A stretch of 64,000 nucleotides of DNA from Toxorhynchites rutilus septentrionalis (taxonomy: Eukaryota; Arthropoda; Insecta; Diptera; Culicidae). The translations under genes were made by a program, and so were the position numbers. The stretch spans positions 142,666,556-142,730,555 of the forward strand of contig NC_073746.1 of NCBI RefSeq assembly GCF_029784135.1, in the 5' to 3' direction. Under the pieces are notes generated by a model that was not told the DNA's origin, did not search any database, and saw nothing but the letters and a program-made list of their open reading frames with translations. Positions 1 to 10,966 of the stretch are shown here, piece by piece (positions within the stretch are counted from its first letter, which is position 1; the number at the start of each line of letters is the position of its first letter).

Positions 1-483
1 CGCGCTCTGTTCCTCTAATTTTTTTGTCGAGTGTCTAAAATTTCTCGGAAAGAAATTAATAAAGATCAGGAGTTCTCATAGAGGATTCCCGGGGGTATAC
101 ATAAGGGAACACTGACTTTGAGGGTGAACGTGATCTAAAATCGACCTCTATTGATTAAGTTCTGTCTATTTACTGATGAGAAAATGATGTCAAGTTTACT
201 CACTTAACTAACAGCAATGCTTTCGAATTTCGTTTTGAATGAATACATTTTTTAGAAATTTTCCATAAACATTTTTTTTGTTGGAATGAACTCAACACGC
301 TATATCTATTCTCCTTCTTTGTGAAATTTCTAAGCACTTTAAAATATCCTAGTAGAATGTTTCACTTTGTTCTTTGCAAACCTCTCCCTGGCTTTCAATG
401 ATGTTGTCATGGTGGAGCTGTTGGAGATGCACATTCGAAAACACATCAGGCAACCTAATTATTCTAAAGCATTCAGAATTCAT
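1..483. other. AT-rich stretch without recognisable gene
   Basis: No coding region, RNA gene or clear repeat end is visible. Short open frames here have no domain-like composition. Confidence 0.5.
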
Positions 484-752
484 CATATGAAGGGCTTAGA
501 TAGAATGCAAGGGGTGTAAGTGACTTGATCGATTTCTCTTCATCAACTTTTTCTTTTGTTAATAACTCAATTACAAAAACGTTCCAATTTGAGTTTGCTA
601 TAGAATCCGATAGATGAGGTTTGTACCTATCTTCCACATTGTTAATTACAGCTGATAATGAGTTTGCAGCTAAGTTATGACCAAAAGAGAGAGTCGATGT
701 TGAAAAATCGATCAAACCACTTACACCCCTTTCATTCTAAGCCCCTCATATG
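484..752. mobile_element. MITE with about 45 bp terminal inverted repeats
   Basis: The left end reads CATATGAAGGGCTTAGA and continues through AGGGGTGTAAGTGACTTGATCGATTT. The right end carries the reverse complement of the same blocks (AAATCGATCA, CACTTACACCCCTTTC, GCCCCTCATATG). The unit is about 270 bp with no coding content of its own. A diverged half copy lies at about 50490-50695, supporting a dispersed family. Superfamily is not assignable from the sequence alone. Confidence 0.7.
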
Positions 753-989
753 ATCATTATTTCATTCATTATCGATTTTTATATATTTTGCCTGGAGAGA
801 GCTTAGTATTTTTGAGAGAGTGTTCGGACTTATTGGTGATAATAATGTTTTGAAATCTAGAGGCTTGAAAATTTCTCATTTCTTTCGCATCTAGACATGA
901 AAAAGGTCAATTAAGTAAACTAAACTAAACTCTCGGCCTTGAGAAAGACAATTTGGAAGGCTTCGCTGTCATCACTGCTGGTCACAGAC

Positions 990-1440
990 TGTTTGTCTGA
1001 TGAATCGTGAATCACTTATTGAATGAATGACACCGCATTTCAAGCATTGCCCATTTGTGGTCAATCGCTAGCTTAAAACAGTCCAGTTGTTAACAGTAGA
1101 GATTTGAATTCAGTGTTTGGCCATGCAGGAGCCAATCATAATAAAATATTCCTTTCAAGTCCCATAGTAGATCCTTCCTGGTCGCCAATCCTGGTTTGAC
1201 CTCCGTTTGAGCTGCTTCACAACGCTTTGAAAACGACCCTTTTCGCACAATATTGTCGTATGTGACCCATTTCTTATTCCCAGTCACCATCTCTTTAAGG
1301 AATGGGCCGATTTCATTCCGTTTGGACATGGCTTCGCAGATGGAAATTCGATCCATCGTGTTTTTTTGACGTTAATTGGCGTAGCATCCAAATATCGAGC
1401 TTCTTTTTGAATCCAGCGTTGCAAAAATAGTTCACAACTG
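990..1440 (-). pseudogene. mariner-type transposase remnant
   Basis: The minus-strand translation has the typical mariner transposase block ISICEAMSKRNEIGPF, then MVTGNKKWVTYDN, KPGLATRK and a downstream QLDCFKLAIDHKW block. The family motif around the first catalytic Asp is TGDEKW; here it reads TGNKKW, so the Asp appears to be replaced by Asn. An in-frame stop (TAA where Gln is expected) sits just after NLYC near 1090, and a frameshift separates the upstream GFKKKLDIWMLRQLT block near 1357-1420. The element is dead, and its terminal repeats were not identified. Confidence 0.85.
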
Positions 1441-1750
1441 TTTTATCATTCGATCATTAGCTTCTGAGCGACTGAGCGACTTCTAACATGCCGATCAACT
1501 TCGATCATTCCTGTGATTTTATCGACAGAAAATAATGGATTTATTTTTCCCCAACCTAATCAGTTATGTATTCGTTTTCTAGAATCAACGAGGGTTAGCT
1601 GGAACTGCATGAACTAGCTGCTCCCATCCAGTGTAGGCGCCAAAGTGTGGACTCGTGTACTGGTGCTATGTCACTGCGAGATAAACATCGTGCTGAAGTT
1701 TGAATCAGTTTCACACTCTAGTTATTTCCCAAATCTTGTTCTCTACGATT

Positions 1751-1997
1751 TATATATGGTCGGTGTTAAGTCAGAGAGGACTAAGTCGCAAAATTGAAGT
1801 TACATTAGGTTAAGCTTTTCGTAAGCTACATACTATATAAATCAGATTTGGAAAATCACGCATGCAACAGGAATACCGTATCGAAATTGTGTTGAATGCT
1901 CAATGAAAACCCCTTATGGAACCAAACTTCAAATTCGTTTTGCCCGAAATCATAAAAATGTCACATGATCCGGTCTGACTTAACATCGACCATATCT
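1751..1997. mobile_element. small MITE with TA target site
   Basis: The left end TATGGTCGGTGTTAAGTCAG is matched by the reverse complement of the right end, CTGACTTAACATCGACCATA, with one mismatch. About 245 bp, no coding capacity. Flanking TA dinucleotides would fit a Tc1/mariner-type MITE, but this is inferred only from TIR and TSD. Confidence 0.7.
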
Positions 1998-3133
1998 GCC
2001 CCCTATTCAAGGGTTATCACTACACCTGATTCGCAAATTAAGATCAGCAGGCCCGAGAACAGATTTTTTCAATGCTCTTCTGATCTTCTGACTTCTGATC
2101 TGGTGAAGATTAATTTGCCTCCTTAAATAACCATATAACAAACATTCGTCGACACTTTACATACGTCATCGCGGATCTTTATTTGTCAAAACCCTATTAT
2201 GATGTAATATATCCTCTATTTCAATCCATTCTAATTTTAACCGTTTTCCGCTGCATGTAACACGATTTTTCGCAGTACTGTATTGATTCAAATTATAGTT
2301 TATGTCGATCTGCATCGGTCAGTTCAATTTTACGATAGTTTATATCATAAAACCGACACTTGTACCGAATTACGACTTAATCTGTCGTTATAGATAAAAT
2401 CAGGTTTTTCAAATTTTATACGATTTTAGATATACGCGATGTATGCGTTGATCGACATTATCTATAATTGTGATTTGATTCCACTTTATATACGACTCAA
2501 ATATGCCAAGTTATACGATTTAATGTTTGGTGGGTAAGAGCTCGGTGACGGATTACAAAAACATATTTCATCTTGAGAGAAATGTATCATGAACTAAAGA
2601 ACTATAAGCCATTTTTTGTCTAAAATTGATAAACCTTTTTTCCATGTTGATTCATCTGGAAGCTCTCACCGCCGCAGACTGGTTGCTAGGGTAACTAATG
2701 AATCGTGTGATGAATCATAGACACTTTAAACATTTGCAATTCAGTCGTCTACAGCTTAGAAAAAGACAAAAATTGGAAAACTTATTTTAAACTTATGGCC
2801 TTGGAAAAAGCCAAATTGCGCTCTGGGTGCGAGCTAGATAACTGTCATGCTACATCATTTAGTAGTCCCTGTTAGTTTTACATAATTGCTTGCAAGTACA
2901 AGAGTACCTCAAATTGAAGCATATAAAACAAGATGAGTAAACGGCGCGGAAAAGGTGCGAAGTCCGAAAAATCTTTCTGTCGACAAATGGTCGAGCTTAT
3001 AAGCTTAGTTCGTCATGCTGCTACTTATTCATATTTCTATACCATACAGATGTAATGCAAGCAAACTAATTGCATACGCTGAGCGGCGTAAACCATTCTC
3101 AAATGCAAATAAAATTTTCAAATCAACTCTCAA
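1998..3133. other. AT-rich non-coding stretch
   Basis: No gene is seen. Near 2680-2720 the text resembles the 940-1020 area (CTGATGAATCGTG-type words), suggesting another decayed repeat copy, but no ends can be defined. Confidence 0.4.
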
Positions 3134-3570
3134 TTAATATACGTACACCCAAAATGAATTTTTAGCACATGTTTTGGCATCCCGATTTATTACATTAAAT
3201 GAACTTGAAAATAACAGAAAATGTACTACTCCCAAATACCTGTATAGCGTTTGTACAATACATATGGTATAGCAATATAAGATCAATATGAGCGTGTGAA
3301 ACAAGAGACACATTGCAAATAAGCACGCATTAAAGCTTTTCGTATACTTTGCCCTATACAAGACCAAGGCCGAGAAGGATATAGATTCACGTTTATGTTC
3401 GCCTTTTTACTTTTAGAAAACACTTTCCAACTTTTTCTTTTTTTCATTTTGTAATGAGGTGTAATATTATCACGCATTTATGCAATAGTGCCAGCAGCTA
3501 TGTGGATAGCGTGGTCGTGTAGAACAGCCTTACATTCCAGCCGACCTTGGTTCGATGCGCGTTCGTTTGG
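3134..3570 (-). repeat. dispersed repeat, partner of 58230-58612
   Basis: The minus-strand reading of this segment is homologous to the plus-strand reading at 58230-58612: both pass through a block translating like NVNLYPS/NVNIYLS and end near text reading as NVINRDA. One edge (3497-3565) holds tRNA-like words, GTGGATAGCGTGGTCGTGT followed 30 bp later by GGTTCGATGCG, close to pol III A and B boxes. The opposite-strand equivalent is near 58245-58310. It may be a SINE-related repeat; the tRNA resemblance is weak. Confidence 0.5.
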
Positions 3571-4334
3571 TACCTCGTTTACGTACGTACCTCGTAAAAA
3601 ACTGCGTGATGAATAACGCGTTAATTGGAAAATCAGCGTAAAAAAAGACGGGTGGGTAATGTCGGGGACATAACCGGAGTGACGTAGGACTATACAAAGG
3701 GGACAGCTTTATATATTGTTTTATTTTCTTCCCCTACGTGAATACCTACCTATCTACCTGAAAAATGGATTAGTTTACTGTTTAATCACTCGATATCCCC
3801 ATCTTGTTCGGTTAAACCTTCCTGTTTAGCTTTTGCGTTTGCCACTCGCCACAGCTTTCACAGTTGGAAAATTTCTTCCCATCCAGCTTGTGACATGTTG
3901 GTCAGTAAATTAAATTTAATGCGACGTGCCGGAGAAACACTCAGTGTCACATTTGAGGCGATTTAAACCTGTAATTGAACATTTCCGATGACAGTGGTAC
4001 AGTTTCGACTTTCAATGTGGGGTCATAATTTGGATCTCTATGTTTACAAAAATTTCAACTAAATAAGTCGCATTACATGTCCGTCTAATTAGCTAAATGT
4101 CGAACTAATTGTAAATTACTGTACTTTCAATCTGGAAAAAATTTAAGAATTGGTGAAAATTGAATAATCAGGAAAGTCCCCAACTATCAATAAGCTCAGA
4201 ACAACTGCCAAATTCACATACTCATCATGGCAAACAAATTATAAAAAAATCAATTTGTGTTTTATTATTATTTTGGATATTATTTTAGAATGCATTGAAC
4301 TGTATTCCGTAAACTCTTTTTTGAAAGGTTTAAT

Positions 4335-4815
4335 GGCCCTGATAAGCGCCGTGTTTTATGGAATGGTTCCAATTTAGAAAACTTAGTACTCGTGGTTTAA
4401 AAAAAACCATTTCGAACGCCCTCGATGCCGCCTTGTTCTGGATTTGCCACCAAAGCAGTTTGTATAAAGAACAAACTTTTTTCTTCTGCTACCTGATGCC
4501 GTTTTGCGATTGCGTTTGCCACTCGCTGCAACTGCCTGTTGTCTTGATGTCTACGAACCGAATGTGTTCTGTTCCGAATGCAGGTTTTCTTATCGTCGCG
4601 AGCAGCTTTGTCAGCTAACTCGATCACTCCGGCGGCCGAAACTATATAACGCCGGCTAGGTGGACTGGTACACAGGTACTAACGCGCTCGGCCTAGCTAC
4701 CCTTCCGGTGCATTTGGCGGATACACCTACGGAAAATTGCAGACCACCACGGTTCGAGCGGGATTTTGCCTTTCCCTTCTCTTTTCCTCCTTTGTTGAGT
4801 ACGCGATGCCGATGC
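4335..4815 (-). pseudogene. histone H2A pseudogene, copy 1
   Basis: The minus strand encodes, in broken frames, the order of canonical histone H2A: a basic start GGKEKGKAKSRSNRGGLQF, a degenerate middle with AERV and PV-HLAGVI-like residues, and VIELADKAARDDKKTCI, matching the conserved end of the H2A histone fold (family: ELAGNAARDNKKTRI). The start ATG is lost, and there are several frameshifts and an internal deletion around the segment after LQF. About 300 bp downstream, 4335-4350 sits where copies 2 and 4 have a histone 3' stem-loop, but its loop is mutated. It cannot encode a nucleosome histone. Confidence 0.85.
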
Positions 4816-5043
4816 CGTACAACCACACGGGTTTACGGTTTGAAAGAAAATAAGATATTTTTTTGGGGTCCGCGTGTTTTATACTCTAGCGGTACACACT
4901 CACAGGATAGAGACAAATCGGCAGACTCAGCCAGAGGGGCGAGTCCAACGAGACGAACGAATGAGCGTTAAAAGGGAGCGATGGCAAAAAAATACATTCA
5001 TTACGATTTGTTCGCTCGTTGGATTCACATACAGGCTAAAAAG

Positions 5044-5059
5044 GGTCCTTTTCAGGATC
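5044..5059 (+). terminator. histone-type 3' stem-loop, plus strand
   Basis: GGTCCTTTTCAGGATC folds into a six-pair stem (one G-T wobble) with a TTTC loop, followed by ACAAA. This is the form of the metazoan replication-dependent histone mRNA 3' end bound by SLBP. An identical copy is at 54547-54562. No convincing histone frame precedes it on the plus strand, so it is probably the remnant of a second, convergent histone gene. Confidence 0.6.
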
Positions 5060-5645
5060 ACAAAAAGACTAAAGAGTTTATTGTTTTGTTATCACTCGAT
5101 ATCCACATCTTGTTCGGCTAAACCTTCCTGTTTAGCGATTTGTTGCCACTCTCCACAGCTTTCACAGTTGGAAAATTTCTTCCCATCCAGCTTTGTGACA
5201 TGTTGTACAGTAAATTACATTCAATGCGACGTGCCGAAGCGCCACTCAGTGTCGCATTGGAGGTAATTTTAACCTGTAATTGAACATTTGCGATGACAGT
5301 AGTACAGTGTCGACTTTCAATGTGGGGTCATAATTTGGATCTCTATGTTTACAAAAATGTCCAACTAAATAAGTCGCATTACATGTCAGTCCAATTAGCT
5401 AAATGTCGAACTAATTGTAAATTACTGTACTTTCAATCTGGAAACAATTTAAGAATTGGTGAAAATTGAATAATCGGGAAAGTCCCCAACTATCAATAAG
5501 CTCAGAACAACTGCCAAATTCACATACTCATCAGATCCTGGCAAACAAATTATGAAAACATCAATTGTTGTTTTATTATTATTTTGGATAATGTTTTAGA
5601 AAGCATTGAACTTTATTTCCTAAACTCTTTTTTGGAAGGTTTAAT

Positions 5646-6104
5646 GGCCCTGAAAAGCGCCTTGTTTTATGGAATGGTTCCAATTTAGAAAACTTAGTAC
5701 TCGTGGTTTTGAAAAAAACCATTTCGAACGCCCTCGATGCCGCCTTGTTCTGGATTTGCCACCAAAGCAGTTTGTATAAAGAACAAACTTTTTTCTTCTG
5801 CTACCTGATGCCGTTTTGCGATTGCGTTTGCCACTCGCCACTCGCTGCAACTGCCTTTTGTCTTGATGTCCACCGAACCGAATGTGTTCTGTTCCAAATG
5901 CAGGTTTTCTTATCGTCGCGAGCAGCTTTGCCAGCTAACTCGATCACTTCGGCGGCCGAAGCTATATAACGCCGGCTAGGTGGACTGGTACACTGGTACT
6001 AACGCGCTCGGCCTAGCTACCCTTGCGGGGAACTCCAGATCAACACGGTTCGAGCGGGATTTTGCCTTTCCCTTCACTTTTCCTCCTTTACCATGTCCAG
6101 ACAT
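5646..6104 (-). pseudogene. histone H2A pseudogene, copy 2
   Basis: Begins at an ATG on the minus strand (6104-6102) reading MSGHGKGGKVKGKAKS-like residues, the signature start of H2A. The following 30-40 codons are deleted or out of frame, then the VIELA-KAARDDKKT block recurs (about 5900-5950), followed by an EQGG motif close to the family IAQGG. A 3' stem-loop GGCGCTTTTCAGGGCC lies at 5661-5646 with one stem mismatch. Frameshifts and a deletion make it non-functional. Upstream sequence (6105-6624) carries CCAAT-type words, as in a histone promoter, and matches 55617-56135 closely. Confidence 0.87.
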
Positions 6105-6624
6105 GGCTGCTTGGGTTGGTTTGTTGATGTGTTGTGATGCGAACCGATGCGGTGTACGGTTTGGATGAGAATGATCGTTACGGCAGCGGAGCGGGGATTG
6201 TTAAGCTGACTGGCTGGCTCGAGAATTACGCATGTGTGAGACTGCGACCAATGTTTCCCTCATTTTTTTCTTTTTCCTTTCCAATCGTGCTTCATTCTAT
6301 TTCGCTGCTGCTCTGGTTGCCCGTTTTGGTCGGTACGATTTGAGGAGCACAAAATGGACCAATCAAAAATGGGCACATAGTGTATTTGGACAATGCTTGA
6401 TATTTCACAATTATTCAATTATTTATCTCAAGAAAAATGAAATGTTATTCGTTATGATAGATGCGTAGATATATTTCCTATCAATTGATGCAAAAACCTT
6501 TGCGATCTATTGAGAAATGCTCGAGTTATAAGCGTTCCAAATCTTGCATTTTTTCCTACTTGTTCAGTGCCTAGATTTCCATTTCACCCCCTATATCTTC
6601 CGGTTAGACGTAGTCCTACGTCAA

Positions 6625-7064
6625 AACCGCATTTATTCGAAGATCTGCGTAAAAAACACGTTATTTTGATAACTCGCGAAAAAACAGTTCACCTAAAATC
6701 CATGTGAGAATGATGCGGCACTCATTTCCGTCATAAGCACTAAGTTCCGTCATAAGCAGCAGCATAAGGGAGGAATGTGAGCTATAGGAGAGATGTGGTA
6801 CTGCTCAGGTTTTTTTTACAGTTGTATAAAATTATAAATAACTTTTCTAAATAATAAAAATTATATAAATTCTGGTATTTTTTTTTCAATTTGGAAATTT
6901 TCATTACGAAATATACATACGACCCCATATTTTTTCCTTCTTATCCCCATCCTCTATTTTTCATTCGTGATTTTATTGTTTTTTGTATAAACAATACCCA
7001 AATCATAGGCCCGACATTCTTTTTTCAAATAAAACTAATTGAGGTTGTTAAATGGTAAATGGCG
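6625..7064. other. non-coding stretch
   Basis: AT-rich with poly(T) runs. No gene or complete repeat is recognised. Confidence 0.4.
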
Positions 7065-7240
7065 ACTTGCACTGTGATCTCGCGTATTCTAGAGCTTGCC
7101 ACTCAGAATGCATTCAAGGCGTGTTATTTGGCATAGAAGTCTCAACTAAGTACTAATAAAAATGACGCAAGTAATACTACGTTGAGACGGCGAAGTTCCT
7201 CTAGGAACGTTAGTACCATTGAAGAAGAAGAAGAAGAAGA
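7065..7240 (+). mobile_element. 5'-truncated tRNA-derived SINE (Feilai-like)
   Basis: Matches the 3' two thirds of the full copy at 20417-20699: GACTTGCACTGTGATC, GTTATTTGGCATAGAA, AATACTACGTTGAGACGG, and a (GAA)n tail. A 15 bp target duplication, AAATGGTAAATGGCG, flanks it at 7050-7064 and 7240-7254. The tRNA head is missing, as in incomplete reverse transcription. Confidence 0.85.
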
Positions 7241-7254
7241 AATGGTAAATGGCG

Positions 7255-8279
7255 CCACATTCGCACTAACCTCAGTTCGCCTGGGGCTTCGCCGGCCAGC
7301 TAGAAGCCTTATTGAATGAGCACATTGATTTATTGAAATTCTTTAAATCGCATATGTTAAGCTGATAAAACACCAGCTAAAAAGCTCGTGCGTAGATCCG
7401 ATGCGCATGTTGCTGAAGGCGTTGTTGGAATCATGTTAGGCGACCGCACAGCGACGCGAGAAGTTGTAATTCTAAGAAGAAACAATATCCTAGAGTTCAT
7501 CATCAACACAAACCATTCATTCGACGCTCTCCATCTTTCTTCTTTGATGGCCCTAATGATCATGTTTTTTTAGACGAATTAAAAATCTGGGTCTTTGAGG
7601 GTTAAACATGCTCCATTTTATGTTATACGTTTTCTCGTGCTTTGGGTAATTTTTGAATAGCATACCAGTAGAAATCTTACCTTTGGCACGAACCATTCTT
7701 CGAGTATTTTTGCACATCACGAATGTTCGTGTTCTGTTGCTTTTTGGCTTCTTAACATATATATCACTTTTCACCCCTAGTAGCGATACGAGGGCTTCAG
7801 AGTTTCAAAAAATTCAAAAAAAAAAACTCAGACTCTTTCAAACATTACTAACCGTAAGTGGGAAAAGGCGGAAAAATAATTGATGGATTAGTGGACTCAA
7901 GCCTTCGTTTATCTTGCATACTGCAAAAGATGGGTGCACCTCACAAACACAGTACTCACTTATGCAATTGCAACACCATTCACATACAATCTGAAACACA
8001 GGTACTCGCTTCGTTTGTGTCTACACGTTAGCCAGACAAATTGTCATTTGTGAAACGAAGAATTCAGAGAAATAAATTAGTAGCTTCCGAAAACAAAACA
8101 CAAAAATACAAAATCCGAATATAATGAATCTCAACCAACGCTTTCGTCGTCAATATTCACACATTTCGAAGATCACATTGTTGCATTTATCAACTTTTAT
8201 ACCACACTGATTAATGGTAATTTTTTCGACTATTACATGCGTCATTTTAACAAAACTCAATCAAATGTACCCAGAGGTG
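7255..8279. other. non-coding upstream sequence
   Basis: No recognised gene. Short open frames on both strands have no domain-like composition. Lies upstream of the kinase gene's first coding exon. Confidence 0.4.
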
Positions 8280-9158
8280 AACTTTACGCTCGCCACCGAA
8301 CCGTAACTACGAATCCTAAGCGGTACGATTGATGATGGTGTTGTTAGAGTTAATCGCATCAATATTTCAACTTCTTCTGCGGTATGATGGTGACTCTCCC
8401 CTCTTCTACGGGAAGGTCGGGGCGAGGCATTGCAGGCATTGGGGGTAAATCTAGGAGAGATTAATTGCTTTTACCGCGAACCATCTGCGATGCGGTGTGA
8501 AATTCGAATTTGGCGCAGAATGCGCCACGCATAAACACCCGCAACGACGCTGCTACTTTTGGCTGACGTTTATGTTGACATGAAACAGTCGAACCGGATC
8601 TTTGACGCTTGGCAGCAGCACCCACGTTCAGCGAATGGACCGTTTGCGGAAATAATTATTTTCCGCCGATTAATCTCTGTTTGCTCAAATATGACGGAAT
8701 CTGCCTTTTTTCATCGGGAGGGAAACGGGGCATCGGATTATGTGTTTATTTTCGGAACTGTTGAGAACCTTCCAACTTTTATTACCTTTACTCGAAGGAA
8801 TCGATCGAGTCCCAGATGTCAGTTAGTAGTCCAGCTGCATAGTTCCCCGTGTACTATTTATCAATGTTTTGTATGTATCCAGATCCGTAACAATACCGAA
8901 GTTAAAACACTCTCTTCCCCAGTGTTAAAAATAACAAACAACAAACCAAAAAGTGCAGTGAACCAAAACTGAAAATCACAATAAACCGTTTTAGTGTACG
9001 TGAAGTTAAAACAACAAGGAATGAATATCAATCTTAACTCAACGGAATTGCATTGAAACCAAAAGCATTACTCTCGTTGATATCGACAGGACCGAAAAGT
9101 GACGGAAGTGATCTTGAAGTTCACGTTTTTATGATAGTTTTTGTGGTGCGCTCCGAAA
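8280..9158 (+). promoter_or_regulatory. for: probable promoter and 5'UTR of the kinase gene
   Basis: This block is free of recognised repeats and lies directly upstream of coding exon 1. The A-rich stretch from about 8900 (AAAAGTGCAGTGAACC and similar words) has the look of an insect 5' leader. A TCAGTT Inr match lies at 8819-8824, but no DPE is at +28 and no TATA box is convincing, so the start site is a guess. An overlapping uORF begins at 9131 (see separate entry). Confidence 0.45.
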
Positions 9159-9190
9159 ATGGCCTCTTCAAAGTCAGCCCTGCTGACTAG
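9131..9190 (+). CDS. overlapping upstream ORF (19 codons)
   Basis: An ATG at 9131, 28 bp before the kinase ATG and in another frame, opens a 19-codon frame that stops at TAG 9188-9190, inside exon 1. A ribosome starting here would pass the kinase start codon without using it. The context (TTTTATGA) is weaker than that of the main ATG, so leaky scanning is likely. It may lower translation of the long kinase isoform. That it is translated is inference. Confidence 0.4.
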   Translation: MIVFVVRSENGLFKVSPAD

Positions 9191-9689
9191 CGGTAACAGC
9201 AGAAACGGAGCCGCCAATTCGAGCCGAAACAATGGCAAACACCCGAACGAAAGAAGCATTGAAGACACCGTCCTTTCGCTGCGGCGCGAGCTTCGCGAGG
9301 TCTACGAAACGCTACGTGAGAAAAATGAACAATTGGTTGAGCTGGAAAAGGATGTACGTGATCGAGATATCAGTATACGCTATCTGAACAATGAGTACCG
9401 AAAGCTGAAGGAATACTATCAGAGCAACAAGAGTGATCTCAGCATACCGCCCCACGTCAACCTAAACGGAAGCAGCAAAGAGGTGGAGGGCGGAGGAGGC
9501 ACGAATAATTTGGAGGATTTATTGCAAAAGGTGCAGAAGGAGCTGAAAGAGAAAGATCTGCAGATAAGAGAGCTGAACCAAAAGGTCATTCGATTGTCCA
9601 ATAATCTGATCTACGTGCAGAAGGAGTCACTAGGCAAGGACGATCGGATCGATGAGCTGCAGAATGAGATCGACAAGTTTAGACAAGTG
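9159..9689 (+). CDS. for: cGMP-dependent protein kinase 1, coding exon 1 (dimerisation region)
   Basis: Encodes residues 1-177 of a PKG1/foraging-type kinase, a cytosolic Ser/Thr kinase activated by cGMP. Visible parts: a Ser/Asn-rich start (1-35); a charged coiled coil (about 38-90, ending NEYRKLKEYY); a Gly-rich linker with GGGG near residue 115; and a second coiled coil (about 122-177) rich in Leu and Ile. Such N-terminal zippers mediate homodimerisation and partner binding in PKG. The ATG at 9159 has A at -3 and G at +4, with an in-frame TAG at 9135-9137 upstream. The exon ends in phase 0 at donor GTAAGG (9690). It joins exon 2 across a 77 bp intron. The coiled coil alone would not name the gene; exons 2 and 3 do. 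Confidence 0.9.
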
Positions 9690-9766
9690 GTAAGGATCGG
9701 GGTTTTTGGCGTGCAAAAATATATATAGATACCGTATGTCACTACCACTTACTTACCTCTTCCCAG

Positions 9767-9966
9767 GTTCGGCCCATTACGAAGGCAATGATCGAACAGC
9801 GCTGCTCCGAGGACACGTACGATTCATGGTCACCCGGCGTGGAGAACACCCGGGTGCTGCCAGTAAATCAAGAGCCCCGAATGAAGCGTCAGGCCATCAG
9901 CGCGGAACCGCTCTCTTCGCTGGCCGGAATACAAGGGGATCTCATCAAAATACCCAAGTCATCATT
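9767..9966 (+). CDS. for: cGMP-dependent protein kinase 1, coding exon 2 (autoinhibitory hinge)
   Basis: Acceptor TCTTCCCAG precedes 9767 and donor GTAAGC follows 9966. Starts in phase 0, continuing the zipper (VVRPITKAMIEQR), and ends after two bases of a Leu codon. Key motif: KRQAISAEP (9884-9910), matching the autoinhibitory pseudosubstrate-type segment of PKG I beta, where Ile replaces a phosphorylatable Ser/Thr and blocks the active site until cGMP binds. The end, GDLIKIPKSSL, leads into the first cyclic-nucleotide-binding domain. The leftover two bases (TT) join the first base of exon 3 (A) to give Leu, then [10 protein letters not shown], as in foraging-type kinases. Strong identification. 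Confidence 0.93.
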
Positions 9967-10780
9967 GTAAGCATCATTTAGCGCACTAAATGTTTTATTT
10001 TATAGCGATGAAAACCGTGGGTGGCGCACTCGTTCGCTCGCGCTGTCAGATGACTGGTTTTGAGGGATTGACTCTGTCTCGGTGCGAAGTATGAATTCGT
10101 TTTCCGGGTGCAGTGGACTGTCTGCACACTTGTTGCACACGACAGAGGCAGGGATACTTGAATTGATACAGAGATTTACTGATCTTACTGATCTTTACTG
10201 AACTGGTCTGCCGTTTGGCTTCACATTTTAGTCGGAAATCTGTCTGTAATGTCCTGTTTACAATTTCTTTGTCGGTCAATTGCATGGACTTGCTCTTCAC
10301 CAGATACTTCCTGGCGCCACTTGAGCGAGATCGTCAATCTACCGAAAACTCAATGCGTTCTGGAAAGTATTCTCTTATTTCGGCCAACAAATGTGATGCA
10401 GGAACTGATTAATTTCTTTTTTGAACTTTAATAATTTTGGAACATTCCTTGGAAAATACTCAGCAAAACAAATGATTTTTGTGAGTTTTGATAGACTGAT
10501 GATTAGCGTCACAAACGTTGTGATTGAAACTCTGGGCTCGTCGTTTCCTGGTATTGCCGTTTAAGTCAGATTAAATTCGTCCAAATTGAACTGATAAGGA
10601 CGAATTGTTCAGAATATTTTCTGGACTAACACAATTTTTTACCAACCAACTGAACAGCAAATCCAAATTAACTTATCAACCAGCTTTCATTTGGTTCCTA
10701 AAACGTTTCTGTAGGACCTTCCCATACAGAAATACAGTTATACCTCGATATAAGGCAACTTTTTTTTCTCGTTACGTTAT

Positions 10781-10966
10781 TTTTTTTTTTTTTCAATATA
10801 TATATTTTATTAAGGCACATGTGGCGTTAGCCTAACGGGGCCCGGAGTCTAATATTTTGACAATTTTTGTCTTACAACTATGTTAGTAATATGTAACCGA
10901 TTACTCGCGGTTGGCTCGAGGTTAGTATTACAAGTGTTCTCATAGTTTCTCATCAGCAACGCCCCC
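10781..10966 (-). mobile_element. 5'-truncated LINE tail (minus strand)
   Basis: Starts with a T run (the poly(A) tail read from the other strand) and contains GTAACCGATTACTCGCGGTT, the 3'UTR word shared with 26612-26740, 49160-49250 and 59150-59230. A 13 bp duplication, CTCGTTACGTTAT, flanks it (10768-10780 and 10967-10979) and restores the broken host element when one copy is removed. Thus a recent-style target-primed insertion. Confidence 0.8.

Larger units (their letters stand above)
3640..6624. mobile_element. repeat unit carrying two tandem H2A pseudogenes
   Basis: The unit starts with a block (3640-3700) ending GGAGTGACGTAGGACTATAC and ends with CCGGTTAGACGTAGTCCT, so the two edges share an inverted TGACGTAGGACTA word. 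Inside is a direct duplication of about 1.3 kb (3775-4815 and 5085-6110; the two histone stem-loops are 1311 bp apart). The same unit recurs at 51790-52675 and 54400-56135. The outer 300 bp (6320-6624) is also homologous to 47500-47800, whose interior differs, so the ends behave as a mobile family with exchangeable interiors. Confidence 0.7.

Noticed and set aside
8559..8972. 137-codon plus-strand frame upstream of the kinase start
   Set aside because: Lies in the probable leader/promoter region, lacks motifs and ends in A-rich leader-like sequence.
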